Notes: a model not told the origin generated them from the letters alone. Shown: positions 1 through 6,827, counted from the stretch's first letter. The stretch: 7,461 bases of DNA from an uncultured Acinetobacter sp. (GCA_900771065.1 CAAGMP010000022.1:1-7461); one strand, 5' to 3'. A program made the numbers and translations.

Positions 1-1
1 A

Positions 2-244
2 AAACAATTGATTCAATTTGTAGATGAAACAGGATTAGACGGTTTTAACTTAACACGTACTGTAACGCCAGAATCTTATTTAGATTTTATTGAATATGTC
101 ATTCCTGAATTACAAAAACGTGGACGTTATAAAACACAATATCAAACAGGCAGTTTAAGACAAAAAATTTTCCAACAGGGTGATCGTTTACCTCATTCAC
201 ATCCTGTTCATTCATTTCGATATTCATCAGAGCATACAAAATGA
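2..244 (+). CDS. FMN-dependent two-component monooxygenase, NtaA/SnaA/DszA type, C-terminal fragment
   Basis: This is the last 80 codons of a gene that begins left of the window; the reading frame is open from base 2. The fragment looks like the C-terminal end of the bacterial luciferase-like flavin monooxygenases (nitrilotriacetate, pristinamycin and dibenzothiophene-sulfone monooxygenase group). Those enzymes use FMNH2 from a partner reductase to oxidise organosulfur or amine compounds in the cytoplasm. The supporting signature is the run ETGLDGFNL, then a segment ending in PELQKRGRY, then SLRQKIFQQGDRLP and a final HP-containing tail, as in this family. The catalytic TIM-barrel residues lie outside the window, so the substrate cannot be deduced. 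The stop codon overlaps the next start (ATGA, 241-244), giving translational coupling to the ABC binding protein. The alternative start TTG at 8 is not a real start. The family call is from recognition of the C-terminus only. Confidence 0.8.
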   Translation, partial: KQLIQFVDETGLDGFNLTRTVTPESYLDFIEYVIPELQKRGRYKTQYQTGSLRQKIFQQGDRLPHSHPVHSFRYSSEHTK

Positions 245-1071
245 CACAAGCAAAAAATAATACCAAATGGGCAGTTTTAGCTGGCATCGTAGTGGTTCTC
301 GTAATTGGTGTAGGACTGTGGTTTAAAAGTCAAAAAAGCAATAACGAATTGGTGATTGGCATTAGCCCATCATTTGCACACCCACTACAAGTGGCGGCTG
401 AAGAAGCTAAAAAACAAGGTTTAAATGTCAAATTGGTTGAATTTTCCGATTGGAATACCCCAAATATTACTTTAAATCATGGAGATATTGACGCCAATTT
501 CTTTCAGCATCAGCCTTTTTTAGACAATGCCAAAAAAGAAGCTGATTTTAAAATTAAAGCATTTGATGTTGGTGCAGCATCGCATGTTGGTTTGTATTCA
601 AAAAAATATAAAAGTTTTGATGAATTACCACAAAATGCAACTGTGGCTATTCCAAATGATCCTGTCAATCAAGGACGTGCTTTATTATTATTGCAACAAG
701 CTAAATTAATTGAGTTAAAACAAGCAGATAATCATTTATCTAAAGTCAGCGATATTGTTTCAAATCCTAAGAATTTAAAAATTGTTGAAGTTGAAGGACC
801 GCAAACTGCGCGTGCAATTGATGAAGTCGATTTGGCTTTTGGCTATCCGCATTATTTACGTTTAGCAAAAACGGCTGACCCTGAAAGTGCAATCTTATTT
901 GATGATAATACCAATAAACGCTATGCGATTATTTTTGCAGTTCGTGAAGATTATCAAGATCAAGATGGCAAATTAAGACAATTTGTCGATATTTATCAAA
1001 ATTCTCCTGCGGTAAAAGCGGCATTAGATCAAGATTTTGGTGCCAAACTTTGGTTCCCAGGTTGGAAATAA
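241..1071 (+). CDS. MetQ/NlpA-family ABC substrate-binding protein, membrane-anchored variant
   Basis: This 276-residue periplasmic binding protein should capture a small ligand and deliver it to the MetN/MetI-type translocator encoded just downstream. Residues 1-10 are polar and basic, and 11-28 form one hydrophobic helix (AVLAGIVVVLVIGVGLWF). The mature domain begins near residue 36 (ELVIGISPSFAHPLQ). Family hallmarks include DANFFQHQPFL (84-94), AIPNDPVNQGRALLLL (136-151) and VREDYQDQDGKLRQFVDIYQ near the end. There is no cysteine in the protein, so it cannot be a lipoprotein like E. coli MetQ; it is either anchored by the helix or cleaved by signal peptidase I. The expected INxxYA segment reads FGYPHYL, and the expected YVNLIV-type segment reads YAIIFAV, so two ligand-contacting Asn residues of MetQ appear absent. 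The start is fixed by the ATGA overlap with the upstream monooxygenase gene; the ribosome site is weak. I leave the gene symbol blank because the ligand is uncertain. Confidence 0.88.
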   Translation: MTQAKNNTKWAVLAGIVVVLVIGVGLWFKSQKSNNELVIGISPSFAHPLQVAAEEAKKQGLNVKLVEFSDWNTPNITLNHGDIDANFFQHQPFLDNAKKEADFKIKAFDVGAASHVGLYSKKYKSFDELPQNATVAIPNDPVNQGRALLLLQQAKLIELKQADNHLSKVSDIVSNPKNLKIVEVEGPQTARAIDEVDLAFGYPHYLRLAKTADPESAILFDDNTNKRYAIIFAVREDYQDQDGKLRQFVDIYQNSPAVKAALDQDFGAKLWFPGWK

Positions 1072-1075
1072 GGAG
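1070..1075 (+). promoter_or_regulatory. Ribosome binding site for the MetN-type ATPase gene
   Basis: AAGGAG overlaps the stop codon of the binding-protein gene (TAA, 1069-1071) and ends 8 nt before the ATG at 1084. It is one of the best Shine-Dalgarno matches in the window, and it fixes the ATPase start. Confidence 0.8.
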
Positions 1076-1083
1076 AAAATATC

Positions 1084-2145
1084 ATGGTGAGTTTTGGTGC
1101 ACAGGTCGATTTTCAAGTTCCCCATATTCGGATTAAAAACTTAAACAAATATTATCGTGTGCATGATCAAGATGTACATGCACTCAAAGCGATTAACTTG
1201 GATATTCCGCAAGGTAAAATCTTTGGCATTATTGGTAAAAGTGGTGCGGGAAAATCATCCTTGTTGCGTACTTTAAATGGTTTAGAATCTATTTCATCAA
1301 GTGGTTCAATCCATATTCATCATGATGAATTGTCTACACTTTCGCATGCACAATTAATTCAAATGCGACAAAAAGTAGGCATGATTTTTCAACATTTTAA
1401 TTTAATGTCAGCTAAAACAGTTTGGGAAAATGTCGCATTACCATTAAAAATTGCACATTATCCTAAACAAGAAATTGAGCAACGCGTGACCGAAGTTTTA
1501 AAGTTGGTCGGATTGGAAGAAAAGCAACAGCATTATCCTTCACAGCTTTCAGGTGGTCAAAAACAGCGTGTGGGCATTGCTCGCGCGTTGGTGCATCATC
1601 CTGAAATTTTGTTATGTGATGAAGCAACTTCCGCACTTGATCCTGAAAGTACGGCGGCAATTTTAACTTTACTCAAGCAAATTAACCAAAAATTAGGACT
1701 AACCATTGTTTTAATTACACATGAAATGCAAGTGATTCGCGAAATTTGTGATCATGTTGTGGTAATTGATCAAGGTGAAATTGTTGAATCAGGTGCAGTT
1801 TGGTCGGTTTTTGCTCACCCACAGCAGAAAATCACACAAGAATTACTCAGTTTTGAACAAATTGATTTGCCTTTTGTGTTGGAAAAACAATACAAAGCAG
1901 CACATCAAAAAATTGTATTAAAGCTCAATTATGCTGCTCAATCTGCTAATCCAATTCATCTAAATGATTTTTTTGCTCATTTTAAAGAAGCAGTTTATTT
2001 GCATCAAAGTCATGTCGATCATATTCAAGCACATCTAGTTGGTTTCTTTGTGGTTTCTGTTGCCAATCCAAAATTAGATCTTGTTGCATTATCTGAACAA
2101 CTTAAACCATTTATTTCACGTATTGAGGTACTAGGTTATGTCTGA
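1084..2145 (+). CDS. metN: ABC transporter ATP-binding protein, MetN type with C-terminal NIL domain
   Basis: A 353-residue cytoplasmic ATPase that powers the importer formed with the adjacent MetI-type permease and MetQ-like binding protein. Visible motifs in order are the Walker A loop GKSGAGKS (51-58), the Q-loop glutamine in IFQHFNLMS (Q103), the ABC signature LSGGQ (155-159), Walker B with catalytic glutamate ILLCDE (175-180), the D-loop SALD (183-186) and the H-loop histidine THE (H213). Residues from about 270 to 350 form an extra domain matching the NIL/ACT-like domain that binds methionine and inhibits transport in MetN. Regulation by an internal pool of methionine or a related ligand is therefore plausible. 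Length is typical of MetN (about 340-350). The permease gene overlaps its last 8 bases. The symbol reflects family membership; the transported substrate may differ from methionine given the divergent binding protein. Confidence 0.93.
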   Translation: MVSFGAQVDFQVPHIRIKNLNKYYRVHDQDVHALKAINLDIPQGKIFGIIGKSGAGKSSLLRTLNGLESISSSGSIHIHHDELSTLSHAQLIQMRQKVGMIFQHFNLMSAKTVWENVALPLKIAHYPKQEIEQRVTEVLKLVGLEEKQQHYPSQLSGGQKQRVGIARALVHHPEILLCDEATSALDPESTAAILTLLKQINQKLGLTIVLITHEMQVIREICDHVVVIDQGEIVESGAVWSVFAHPQQKITQELLSFEQIDLPFVLEKQYKAAHQKIVLKLNYAAQSANPIHLNDFFAHFKEAVYLHQSHVDHIQAHLVGFFVVSVANPKLDLVALSEQLKPFISRIEVLGYV

Positions 2146-2797
2146 TCAATTATTTTATTTGCTGTTTATTGGAACAACAGACACCTTATTAATGGTTGGA
2201 ATTTCTGCCATTTTCGCTTTTTTAATTGGTTTACCGCTTGCCTTGATTTTAGTCTGTACTTCAGAACATGGCATTTATCCCTCGGTAAAAATTAATCGGA
2301 GTTTAGGTTGGCTGATTAATATTACACGTTCTGTTCCTTTTTTAATTTTAATGGTTGCACTAATTCCATTAACGCGTTTTTTAGTCGGAACGAGCTATGG
2401 TGTTTGGGCGGCAATTGTTCCTTTAACCATTGGCGCAACACCATTTTTTGCTCGAATTGCCGAAGTGAGCTTAAGAGAAGTCGATGCAGGTTTAATTGAA
2501 GCAGCACAAGCTATGGGTTGTAACCGCAAACAAATTATTTGGCATGTTTTATTGCCCGAAGCGCTGTCTGGCATTATTGCAGGCTTTACGGTGACTTTAG
2601 TGACCATGATCAACTCTTCAGCTATTGCAGGTGCAATTGGTGCGGGTGGTTTAGGTGATATTGCTTATCGTTATGGTTATCAGCGTTTTGATATGCAAAT
2701 TATGTTAGCTGTTATTGTTGTTTTAGTGGTTTTAGTCATGTGTGTTCAATTTACAGGTGATCGCCTATCGCATACTTTTGATAAGCGCAAAGTCTAA
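2138..2797 (+). CDS. metI: ABC transporter permease, MetI type
   Basis: A 219-residue inner-membrane permease that forms the translocation channel as a dimer with two ATPases. It has about five hydrophobic segments, near residues 5-40, 56-80, 86-106, 143-173 and 186-206. The cytoplasmic coupling helix carries the EAA motif EAAQAMGCNRKQIIWHVLLP, which docks on the ATPase. The segment GAIGAGGLGDIAYRYGYQRF (165-184) is characteristic of the MetI and related permease group. The ATG lies inside the end of the ATPase gene (8-nt overlap, 2138-2145), so the two are translationally coupled and made in balanced amounts. Length agrees with MetI (about 217 residues). It is the last gene of the transport block; the next 122 bases hold no gene. 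Confidence 0.93.
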   Translation: MSDQLFYLLFIGTTDTLLMVGISAIFAFLIGLPLALILVCTSEHGIYPSVKINRSLGWLINITRSVPFLILMVALIPLTRFLVGTSYGVWAAIVPLTIGATPFFARIAEVSLREVDAGLIEAAQAMGCNRKQIIWHVLLPEALSGIIAGFTVTLVTMINSSAIAGAIGAGGLGDIAYRYGYQRFDMQIMLAVIVVLVVLVMCVQFTGDRLSHTFDKRKV

Positions 2798-2919
2798 AAA
2801 TAAAGTAGCAAGTTGATGCTTCATTTGCTTGTTTTACATTTTATTTACACAAAATTAAGTATTTTTTAAGCTTAGATTTTTATCTTAAAAGTCTAGTTCG
2901 CTTTCTTGGTGTAAGCAAA

Positions 2920-3657
2920 ATGATAAAATATAGCATTCAAACGCATTTATCTTGCTTTATTTCTCCTTTAGATCGTTATTTTGATGCATCTAAATACAAA
3001 AAAAAGATTCATTTTAAAACGCAACAAAATTTTAGTATTGCATCGCTTGGTGATCAAAACAAAGCGATGCAAATTAAAATGTTTGAACAAAGTGATGTTG
3101 CTTTGCGTTCTACCATAGAACAATTTATTCAAGAAAAATATCAACATATTCATCACGCTTCAATTGAACATTTCTCATCCATTTTATTTGCAGGCTATTC
3201 TCAAACGGGTTTACAAGTTGCCATTGGCATGGAAAAGCTAACACAAAAAAAAGCTTTTTTAGAACAATATCTTGATATCCCTATTGAGCAAGCTTTAAAC
3301 AAAATTAGTCGCTCCACTATTACACGTGACAAAATCGCTGAAATTGGCAATTTAGCTGCCAAAAATATTGAACAAGCTAAACTTATGGTTGCTTTTTTAG
3401 TTTTTTATTTATCGAAACAACAAATTAAATGGGCTGTTTGTACAGGTATTACAGCGGTTCGTTATGTACTTCAACAAATGGGATTGCGTTTTTATGTACT
3501 TGAAAAAGCCAATCCAGATGCATTAGGCATAAAAAAACATCTTTGGGGCAGTTACTATCAACAAAAACCTTATGTTTTAGCAATTTGTGTTGAAGAGGCT
3601 TTGCAAGTGGCTCAAAAACAATATCAATTTTTTGATACAGCGCCTGTTTTTGAGTAA
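2920..3657 (+). CDS. Thermostable hemolysin (delta-VPH) family protein, probable acyltransferase-like enzyme
   Basis: A 245-residue protein matching the family named for Vibrio parahaemolyticus thermostable delta-hemolysin. Recognisable elements are a helical segment around 60-75 (ALRSTIEQFIQEKY), the strand-loop AGYSQTGLQVAIGMEK (91-106), the hallmark FLEQYLDIPIEQAL (113-126) and the conserved EIGNLAA (141-147). A C-terminal portion with an FYVLEKA strand (191-197) follows. There is no signal peptide and no transmembrane helix, so export as a pore-former is not supported. As I recall, Pfam groups this family with the GNAT/acetyltransferase-like fold, which also contains acyl-homoserine-lactone synthases. 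An acyl-transfer role is therefore my inference. It is the first gene of a four-gene operon, 13 nt upstream of an acyl ligase that could supply its donor. The start at 2920 has a poor ribosome site (GTAAG only). An internal Met (residue 50) is possible but would remove a segment that appears coding. Confidence 0.78.
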   Translation: MIKYSIQTHLSCFISPLDRYFDASKYKKKIHFKTQQNFSIASLGDQNKAMQIKMFEQSDVALRSTIEQFIQEKYQHIHHASIEHFSSILFAGYSQTGLQVAIGMEKLTQKKAFLEQYLDIPIEQALNKISRSTITRDKIAEIGNLAAKNIEQAKLMVAFLVFYLSKQQIKWAVCTGITAVRYVLQQMGLRFYVLEKANPDALGIKKHLWGSYYQQKPYVLAICVEEALQVAQKQYQFFDTAPVFE

Positions 3658-3660
3658 TTT

Positions 3661-3664
3661 GGAG
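3661..3664 (+). promoter_or_regulatory. Ribosome binding site deciding the acyl-ligase start
   Basis: GGAG lies 6 nt before the ATG at 3671, immediately after the stop of the preceding gene. The same reading frame is open back to an ATG at 3587, but that part lies inside the preceding gene and reads as unrelated, lysine- and leucine-rich sequence. The ATG at 3665 directly abuts the GGAG. The 3671 start is therefore preferred. Confidence 0.75.
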
Positions 3665-3670
3665 ATGATT

Positions 3671-5176
3671 ATGAACAATTTACTGGAAAATATTTGTCAA
3701 CACGCAAAGTCTGTTCCACAAAATGAAGCGATTGTTACTGCAACAAATGTTTTAAGTTATCAACAATTGCAAGATTCAATTGATGAATTGACCCATCAAT
3801 TGATGAAATTGAATGTTCAACGTTTAGCGCTTTGGGGAAGTAATAGCATAGATTGGATTTTGATTGATTTAGCTGCACAAAATGCCAATATCACAATTAT
3901 TCCGATTCCTTTATTTTTTACTTCAACCCAAGTCGAACATTTATTACAAGACAGTCAAGTACAATTGCTTTGTATTTTAAAGCAATCAACTCCAACATGG
4001 TTAAATCAGTTGGTTAAGCAACTCAATGATGGTTATATTACTGAATTAAAAAAAATATCTGCAAAATGTTTTTATTTACAGCCAAAAACAGCGCCGTTTC
4101 TACAATCCGATGCATGTAAAATTACCTACACTTCAGGCAGTACGGGGCAACCTAAAGGTGTTTGTCTAGCAAATTCAACCATTGAGTCCATTATTCAAAC
4201 CCTAAGTCATGCTTTACAAGACAGCCATTTACAACGACATTTATGTCTTATTCCCTTTGCGACTTTATTGGAAAATGTTGCAGGTGTTTATGCGGCACTT
4301 AATATGGGACGTTCGGTTTTAGTCGGTGAAGTACAGCAATTTGGCTTAATTTCGAATCATGACTTTGATGTACAACGTTTTGCCGAAACGGTTGCAATAT
4401 ATCAAATTGAAAGTGTGATTTTATTGCCACATATGTTGAAAGCCATTGTCGAATATTGCATTCAAAATCCAAATCATTTACTCCAAAGTCTTAAATTTAT
4501 TGCTGTAGGTGGAGGAAAAGTTTCTCCTTATTTGTTGCAACAATGTCAAGAACTGCATTTGCCTGTTTATGAAGGTTACGGTTTATCTGAATGTGCTTCG
4601 GTGGTTTGTCTAAATTTACCTCATGCAAGAAAAATAGGTAGCGTTGGACGTGTATTACCCCATGTTGAAGTCAGCATTGACCAAAATAATGAAATTCGAG
4701 TTAAAGGCAATGCCATGTTGGGCTATGTCAATCAACCGCAAATAACCGATTACATTTACACAGGCGATGCAGGTTACTTTGATGAAGACGGCTATTTATA
4801 TATTACAGGTCGCATCAAACAAATGCTCATTAGCAGTTTTGGACGCAATATTTCACCAGAATGGGTTGAATCTAATAGTTTAACTGAAACTGAAATTCAA
4901 CAAATTGCGGTTTTTGGTGAAGCACAACCTTGTTTATCTGCCGTGATTTATGCACAAGAAAATATTTCCAATCAACAAATTGAAGCTGCTATTTCACGTG
5001 CCAATACACGTATGCCAGATTATGCACAAATTAAACATTGGTGTCGTACAAAACAGGCTTTTACTTTAAATAATCAAATGCTTACAGACAATGGGAAATT
5101 GCGTAGAAAGCATATTTTACAACATTTCCAAAGCGTTTTATTTCAGAATTCAAATTCAAAAGAGATGATCCAATGA
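3671..5176 (+). CDS. AMP-forming acyl-CoA synthetase/ligase (ANL superfamily)
   Basis: This gene encodes 501 residues from the chosen start. The enzyme should activate a carboxylic acid, probably a fatty acid, to an acyl-adenylate with ATP and pass it to CoA or another thiol or amine acceptor. Motifs are complete: the P-loop TSGSTGQPKG (154-163), the adenine-site motif YEGYGLSE (300-307), YTGDAGYFDEDG (363-374) with the ribose-binding aspartate D366, the hinge GRIKQML (380-386), and the C-terminal catalytic lysine K476 in NGKLRRK. The phrase SFGRNISPEWVE (389-400) after the hinge resembles long-chain acyl ligases. At about 500 residues it is shorter than FadD-type enzymes (about 560). No carrier-protein or condensation domain is attached, so it is stand-alone. 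The stop overlaps the next start (ATGA, 5173-5176). Substrate specificity cannot be read from the sequence. An acyl-ACP or acyl-amine ligase is a possible alternative. Confidence 0.92.
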   Translation: MNNLLENICQHAKSVPQNEAIVTATNVLSYQQLQDSIDELTHQLMKLNVQRLALWGSNSIDWILIDLAAQNANITIIPIPLFFTSTQVEHLLQDSQVQLLCILKQSTPTWLNQLVKQLNDGYITELKKISAKCFYLQPKTAPFLQSDACKITYTSGSTGQPKGVCLANSTIESIIQTLSHALQDSHLQRHLCLIPFATLLENVAGVYAALNMGRSVLVGEVQQFGLISNHDFDVQRFAETVAIYQIESVILLPHMLKAIVEYCIQNPNHLLQSLKFIAVGGGKVSPYLLQQCQELHLPVYEGYGLSECASVVCLNLPHARKIGSVGRVLPHVEVSIDQNNEIRVKGNAMLGYVNQPQITDYIYTGDAGYFDEDGYLYITGRIKQMLISSFGRNISPEWVESNSLTETEIQQIAVFGEAQPCLSAVIYAQENISNQQIEAAISRANTRMPDYAQIKHWCRTKQAFTLNNQMLTDNGKLRRKHILQHFQSVLFQNSNSKEMIQ

Positions 5177-6009
5177 AAATGACAACAAGCCAAATTCAAC
5201 ATCATTTAGTTGAAAATGGTTGGGTTTTATTACGCAACCAATATGAAAATGTAAATGAATTTAGTCAATTAATGAATCAGTTATGCCAAAAGCTAACTTA
5301 TGATCCTGCACGGGAAAATATTACTCCGCAATCGCAAAAAGTGGATGCAGGCACAGCAGCAATGGGACTGCATATCGAAAATGGTAATACGCCTTTACCA
5401 CCCGATATTATTGCTTTTTTTAGTGAAAAAAGTGCATCTCGTGGTTCACAAACTACGTTGTGTGATGGTCATGGAGTTTGGCAAAAATTACCTGAAAAAA
5501 TCAAACAAAAATTTGCACAACCCATGACAATTCAGCGTTATTTACCAAAGCACATTTGGCAAAAATATGTCGCAACTGCTTTGAATATTTCAGATGCTGA
5601 ACAAATTGGAAAAAATGAGCTAAATCAATTTGTTCAGTCAGTATCGGGACAGCAAATTTTTCCTGCTCATGATGAAGGGATTCATTATCATTTAACGGTT
5701 AACATGGTTCGTCGTGATAATTTAAAAGGCGTAACTGCTTTTGCAAATACGTTATTAGGTCCATCTTATAATTACGAAAAACCACACTTTTATTTTGCAG
5801 ATGGTTCAGAAATTAGTCCAGATTTAATTGAAGAACTCGCTGAATATAGTGAAAAAGAAACTTTTAATTTGAATTGGCAAGATCGTGATGTTGTTTTAAT
5901 TGATAACAAACGATTTATGCATGGTAGACGCGAAATTTTAGTTCCGTTAGAACAGCGCAAACTATACATTTGTATGGGTTTAGGCTTAAACCTTAATTTT
6001 GAAGAGTAA
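5173..6009 (+). CDS. TauD/TfdA-like Fe(II)/2-oxoglutarate-dependent oxygenase
   Basis: A 278-residue cytoplasmic non-heme iron enzyme expected to couple 2-oxoglutarate decarboxylation to hydroxylation, desaturation or a related oxidation. The metal triad is visible as H67 and E69 in GLHIENG and the distal H250 in DNKRFMHGRRE. R262, 12 residues after the distal histidine, is placed to bind the 2-oxoglutarate carboxylate. The proximal motif is HxE rather than the more usual HxD; Glu is known in clavaminate synthase. The run TPLPPDIIAFFS (73-84), the RGSQTTLCDG segment (90-99) and the DNxxxxHGR motif fit the TauD/TfdA family. The start overlaps the ligase stop, implying coupled translation. A second in-frame ATG lies 6 nt downstream and cannot be excluded. 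True taurine dioxygenase is unlikely: no taurine transporter is adjacent, and the neighbours point to an acyl-derived intermediate as substrate. That substrate is inferred. Confidence 0.87.
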   Translation: MKMTTSQIQHHLVENGWVLLRNQYENVNEFSQLMNQLCQKLTYDPARENITPQSQKVDAGTAAMGLHIENGNTPLPPDIIAFFSEKSASRGSQTTLCDGHGVWQKLPEKIKQKFAQPMTIQRYLPKHIWQKYVATALNISDAEQIGKNELNQFVQSVSGQQIFPAHDEGIHYHLTVNMVRRDNLKGVTAFANTLLGPSYNYEKPHFYFADGSEISPDLIEELAEYSEKETFNLNWQDRDVVLIDNKRFMHGRREILVPLEQRKLYICMGLGLNLNFEE

Positions 6010-6014
6010 TTTTT

Positions 6015-6815
6015 ATGTCTAATCTTACAGCAGTGCTTTTAGGTGCAACAGGTGGTATTGGTCAAGAAATTAGCACTATTTTGGCGAAAAATGGTTTTAA
6101 TCTCATTTTAATTGGACGTAATATCAAAGCATTACAACAATTAAAACAACAAATTACTCAACAAAATGTACAGATTCAAGTCAATTGTTTGGATTGTGAT
6201 TTATCTGATGAACAAAGTAGAAAGCATTTAATTCATGATTTAGCTGCTTTAGAAATACCGCTGCATTATTATATTAACAATGCAGGAATTAATGATTTTT
6301 CATTATTTTCAGAACAAAGCCCTGACATGATTGCACAAATGATGCAAATTAATGTGATTTATCCTTTGCAGTTATTACAGGGAATTATTCCTTTAATGTC
6401 AAAAACTCAACCTACACAAATTATTCAAATTGGTTCGACTTTTGGTAGCATTGGTTATCCTGGTTATGCAAGTTACTGTGCAAGTAAATTTGCTTTACGT
6501 GGTGCAATTGAGGCACTAGGGCGAGAATACGCCAATACGAAAATAAAATTTCGTTATTTTTCGCCAAGAGCAACCAAAACAAGTATGAATAATCAAAAAA
6601 TAATGCAAATGAATGCACAACTTGGCACCAAAATGGATGATCCCTATTTTGTGGCACAAGAATTTATTCATTTTTTAAAAAAAGATTGTCAATTTTATCA
6701 AGTGGGTTATCCAGAAAAAATTTTTGTTAAAATCAATCAATTAATACCTAATCTTGTTTCTTCATCAATTTATAAAGATCTTGATATCATTTATAAAAAT
6801 GCACAACATAATTAA
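6015..6815 (+). CDS. Short-chain dehydrogenase/reductase (classical SDR)
   Basis: A 266-residue NAD(P)-dependent oxidoreductase. The N-terminal Rossmann motif reads GATGGIG (10-16). The basic residue R35 after beta-strand 2 (LIGRN) suggests NADP(H) preference. D62 in CDLSD, NNAG (88-91) and the helix-4 asparagine N113 follow. The catalytic residues are S141 in IGSTFG and Y154/K158 in YCASK. The SPRATKTSM stretch (183-191) corresponds to the substrate loop. The C-terminal part (VGYPEKIFVKINQLIPNLVSS) is more hydrophobic than in FabG-type reductases and could be a membrane- or lipid-facing tail. It starts 5 nt after the oxygenase stop and is followed by a terminator, making it the last gene of the operon. 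A plausible job is reduction of a keto group, or oxidation of a hydroxyl, on the molecule handled by the preceding three enzymes. The substrate is unknown. Confidence 0.93.
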   Translation: MSNLTAVLLGATGGIGQEISTILAKNGFNLILIGRNIKALQQLKQQITQQNVQIQVNCLDCDLSDEQSRKHLIHDLAALEIPLHYYINNAGINDFSLFSEQSPDMIAQMMQINVIYPLQLLQGIIPLMSKTQPTQIIQIGSTFGSIGYPGYASYCASKFALRGAIEALGREYANTKIKFRYFSPRATKTSMNNQKIMQMNAQLGTKMDDPYFVAQEFIHFLKKDCQFYQVGYPEKIFVKINQLIPNLVSSSIYKDLDIIYKNAQHN

Positions 6816-6827
6816 TTCTATCTTATT

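Noticed and set aside
180..244. Methionine-responsive riboswitch or promoter in front of the MetQ-like gene
   Set aside because: The gene start overlaps the preceding coding region, so there is no leader sequence. Any such control would have to act upstream of the window.
527..709. Second + strand frame inside the binding-protein gene, and similarly 5300-5527 inside the oxygenase gene
   Set aside because: They are lysine-rich, low-information translations fully contained in conserved genes in another frame.
1463..1660. Minus-strand open frame inside the ATPase gene, as also at 99-287, 2322-2507, 2395-2613, 2968-3156 and 6421-6657
   Set aside because: All lie opposite well-supported genes, have no recognisable domains and no ribosome sites. 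They are shadows of the + strand coding frames.
2864..2890. Inverted repeat TTTTAAG/CTTAAAA with a 13-nt loop
   Set aside because: It is A/T-dominated, short, has a long loop and is not followed by T residues. It is expected by chance in DNA of this composition.
2798..2919. Possible terminator (AGCAAG 2807-2812 with CTTGTT 2828-2833) and possible promoter (TTTACA at 2833-2838 and 2844-2849) between the permease and hemolysin-family genes
   Set aside because: The stem is only 6 bp with a wobble pair and a 15-nt loop, and its T-run is broken. Neither TTTACA has a convincing -10 box at 16-18 nt. A transcription boundary is likely here, but I cannot place it.
5173..6009. Annotation as taurine dioxygenase tauD
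   Set aside because: The metal motif is HxE, no tauABC genes are adjacent, and the operon context is acyl activation and carbonyl reduction. Only family-level assignment is justified.
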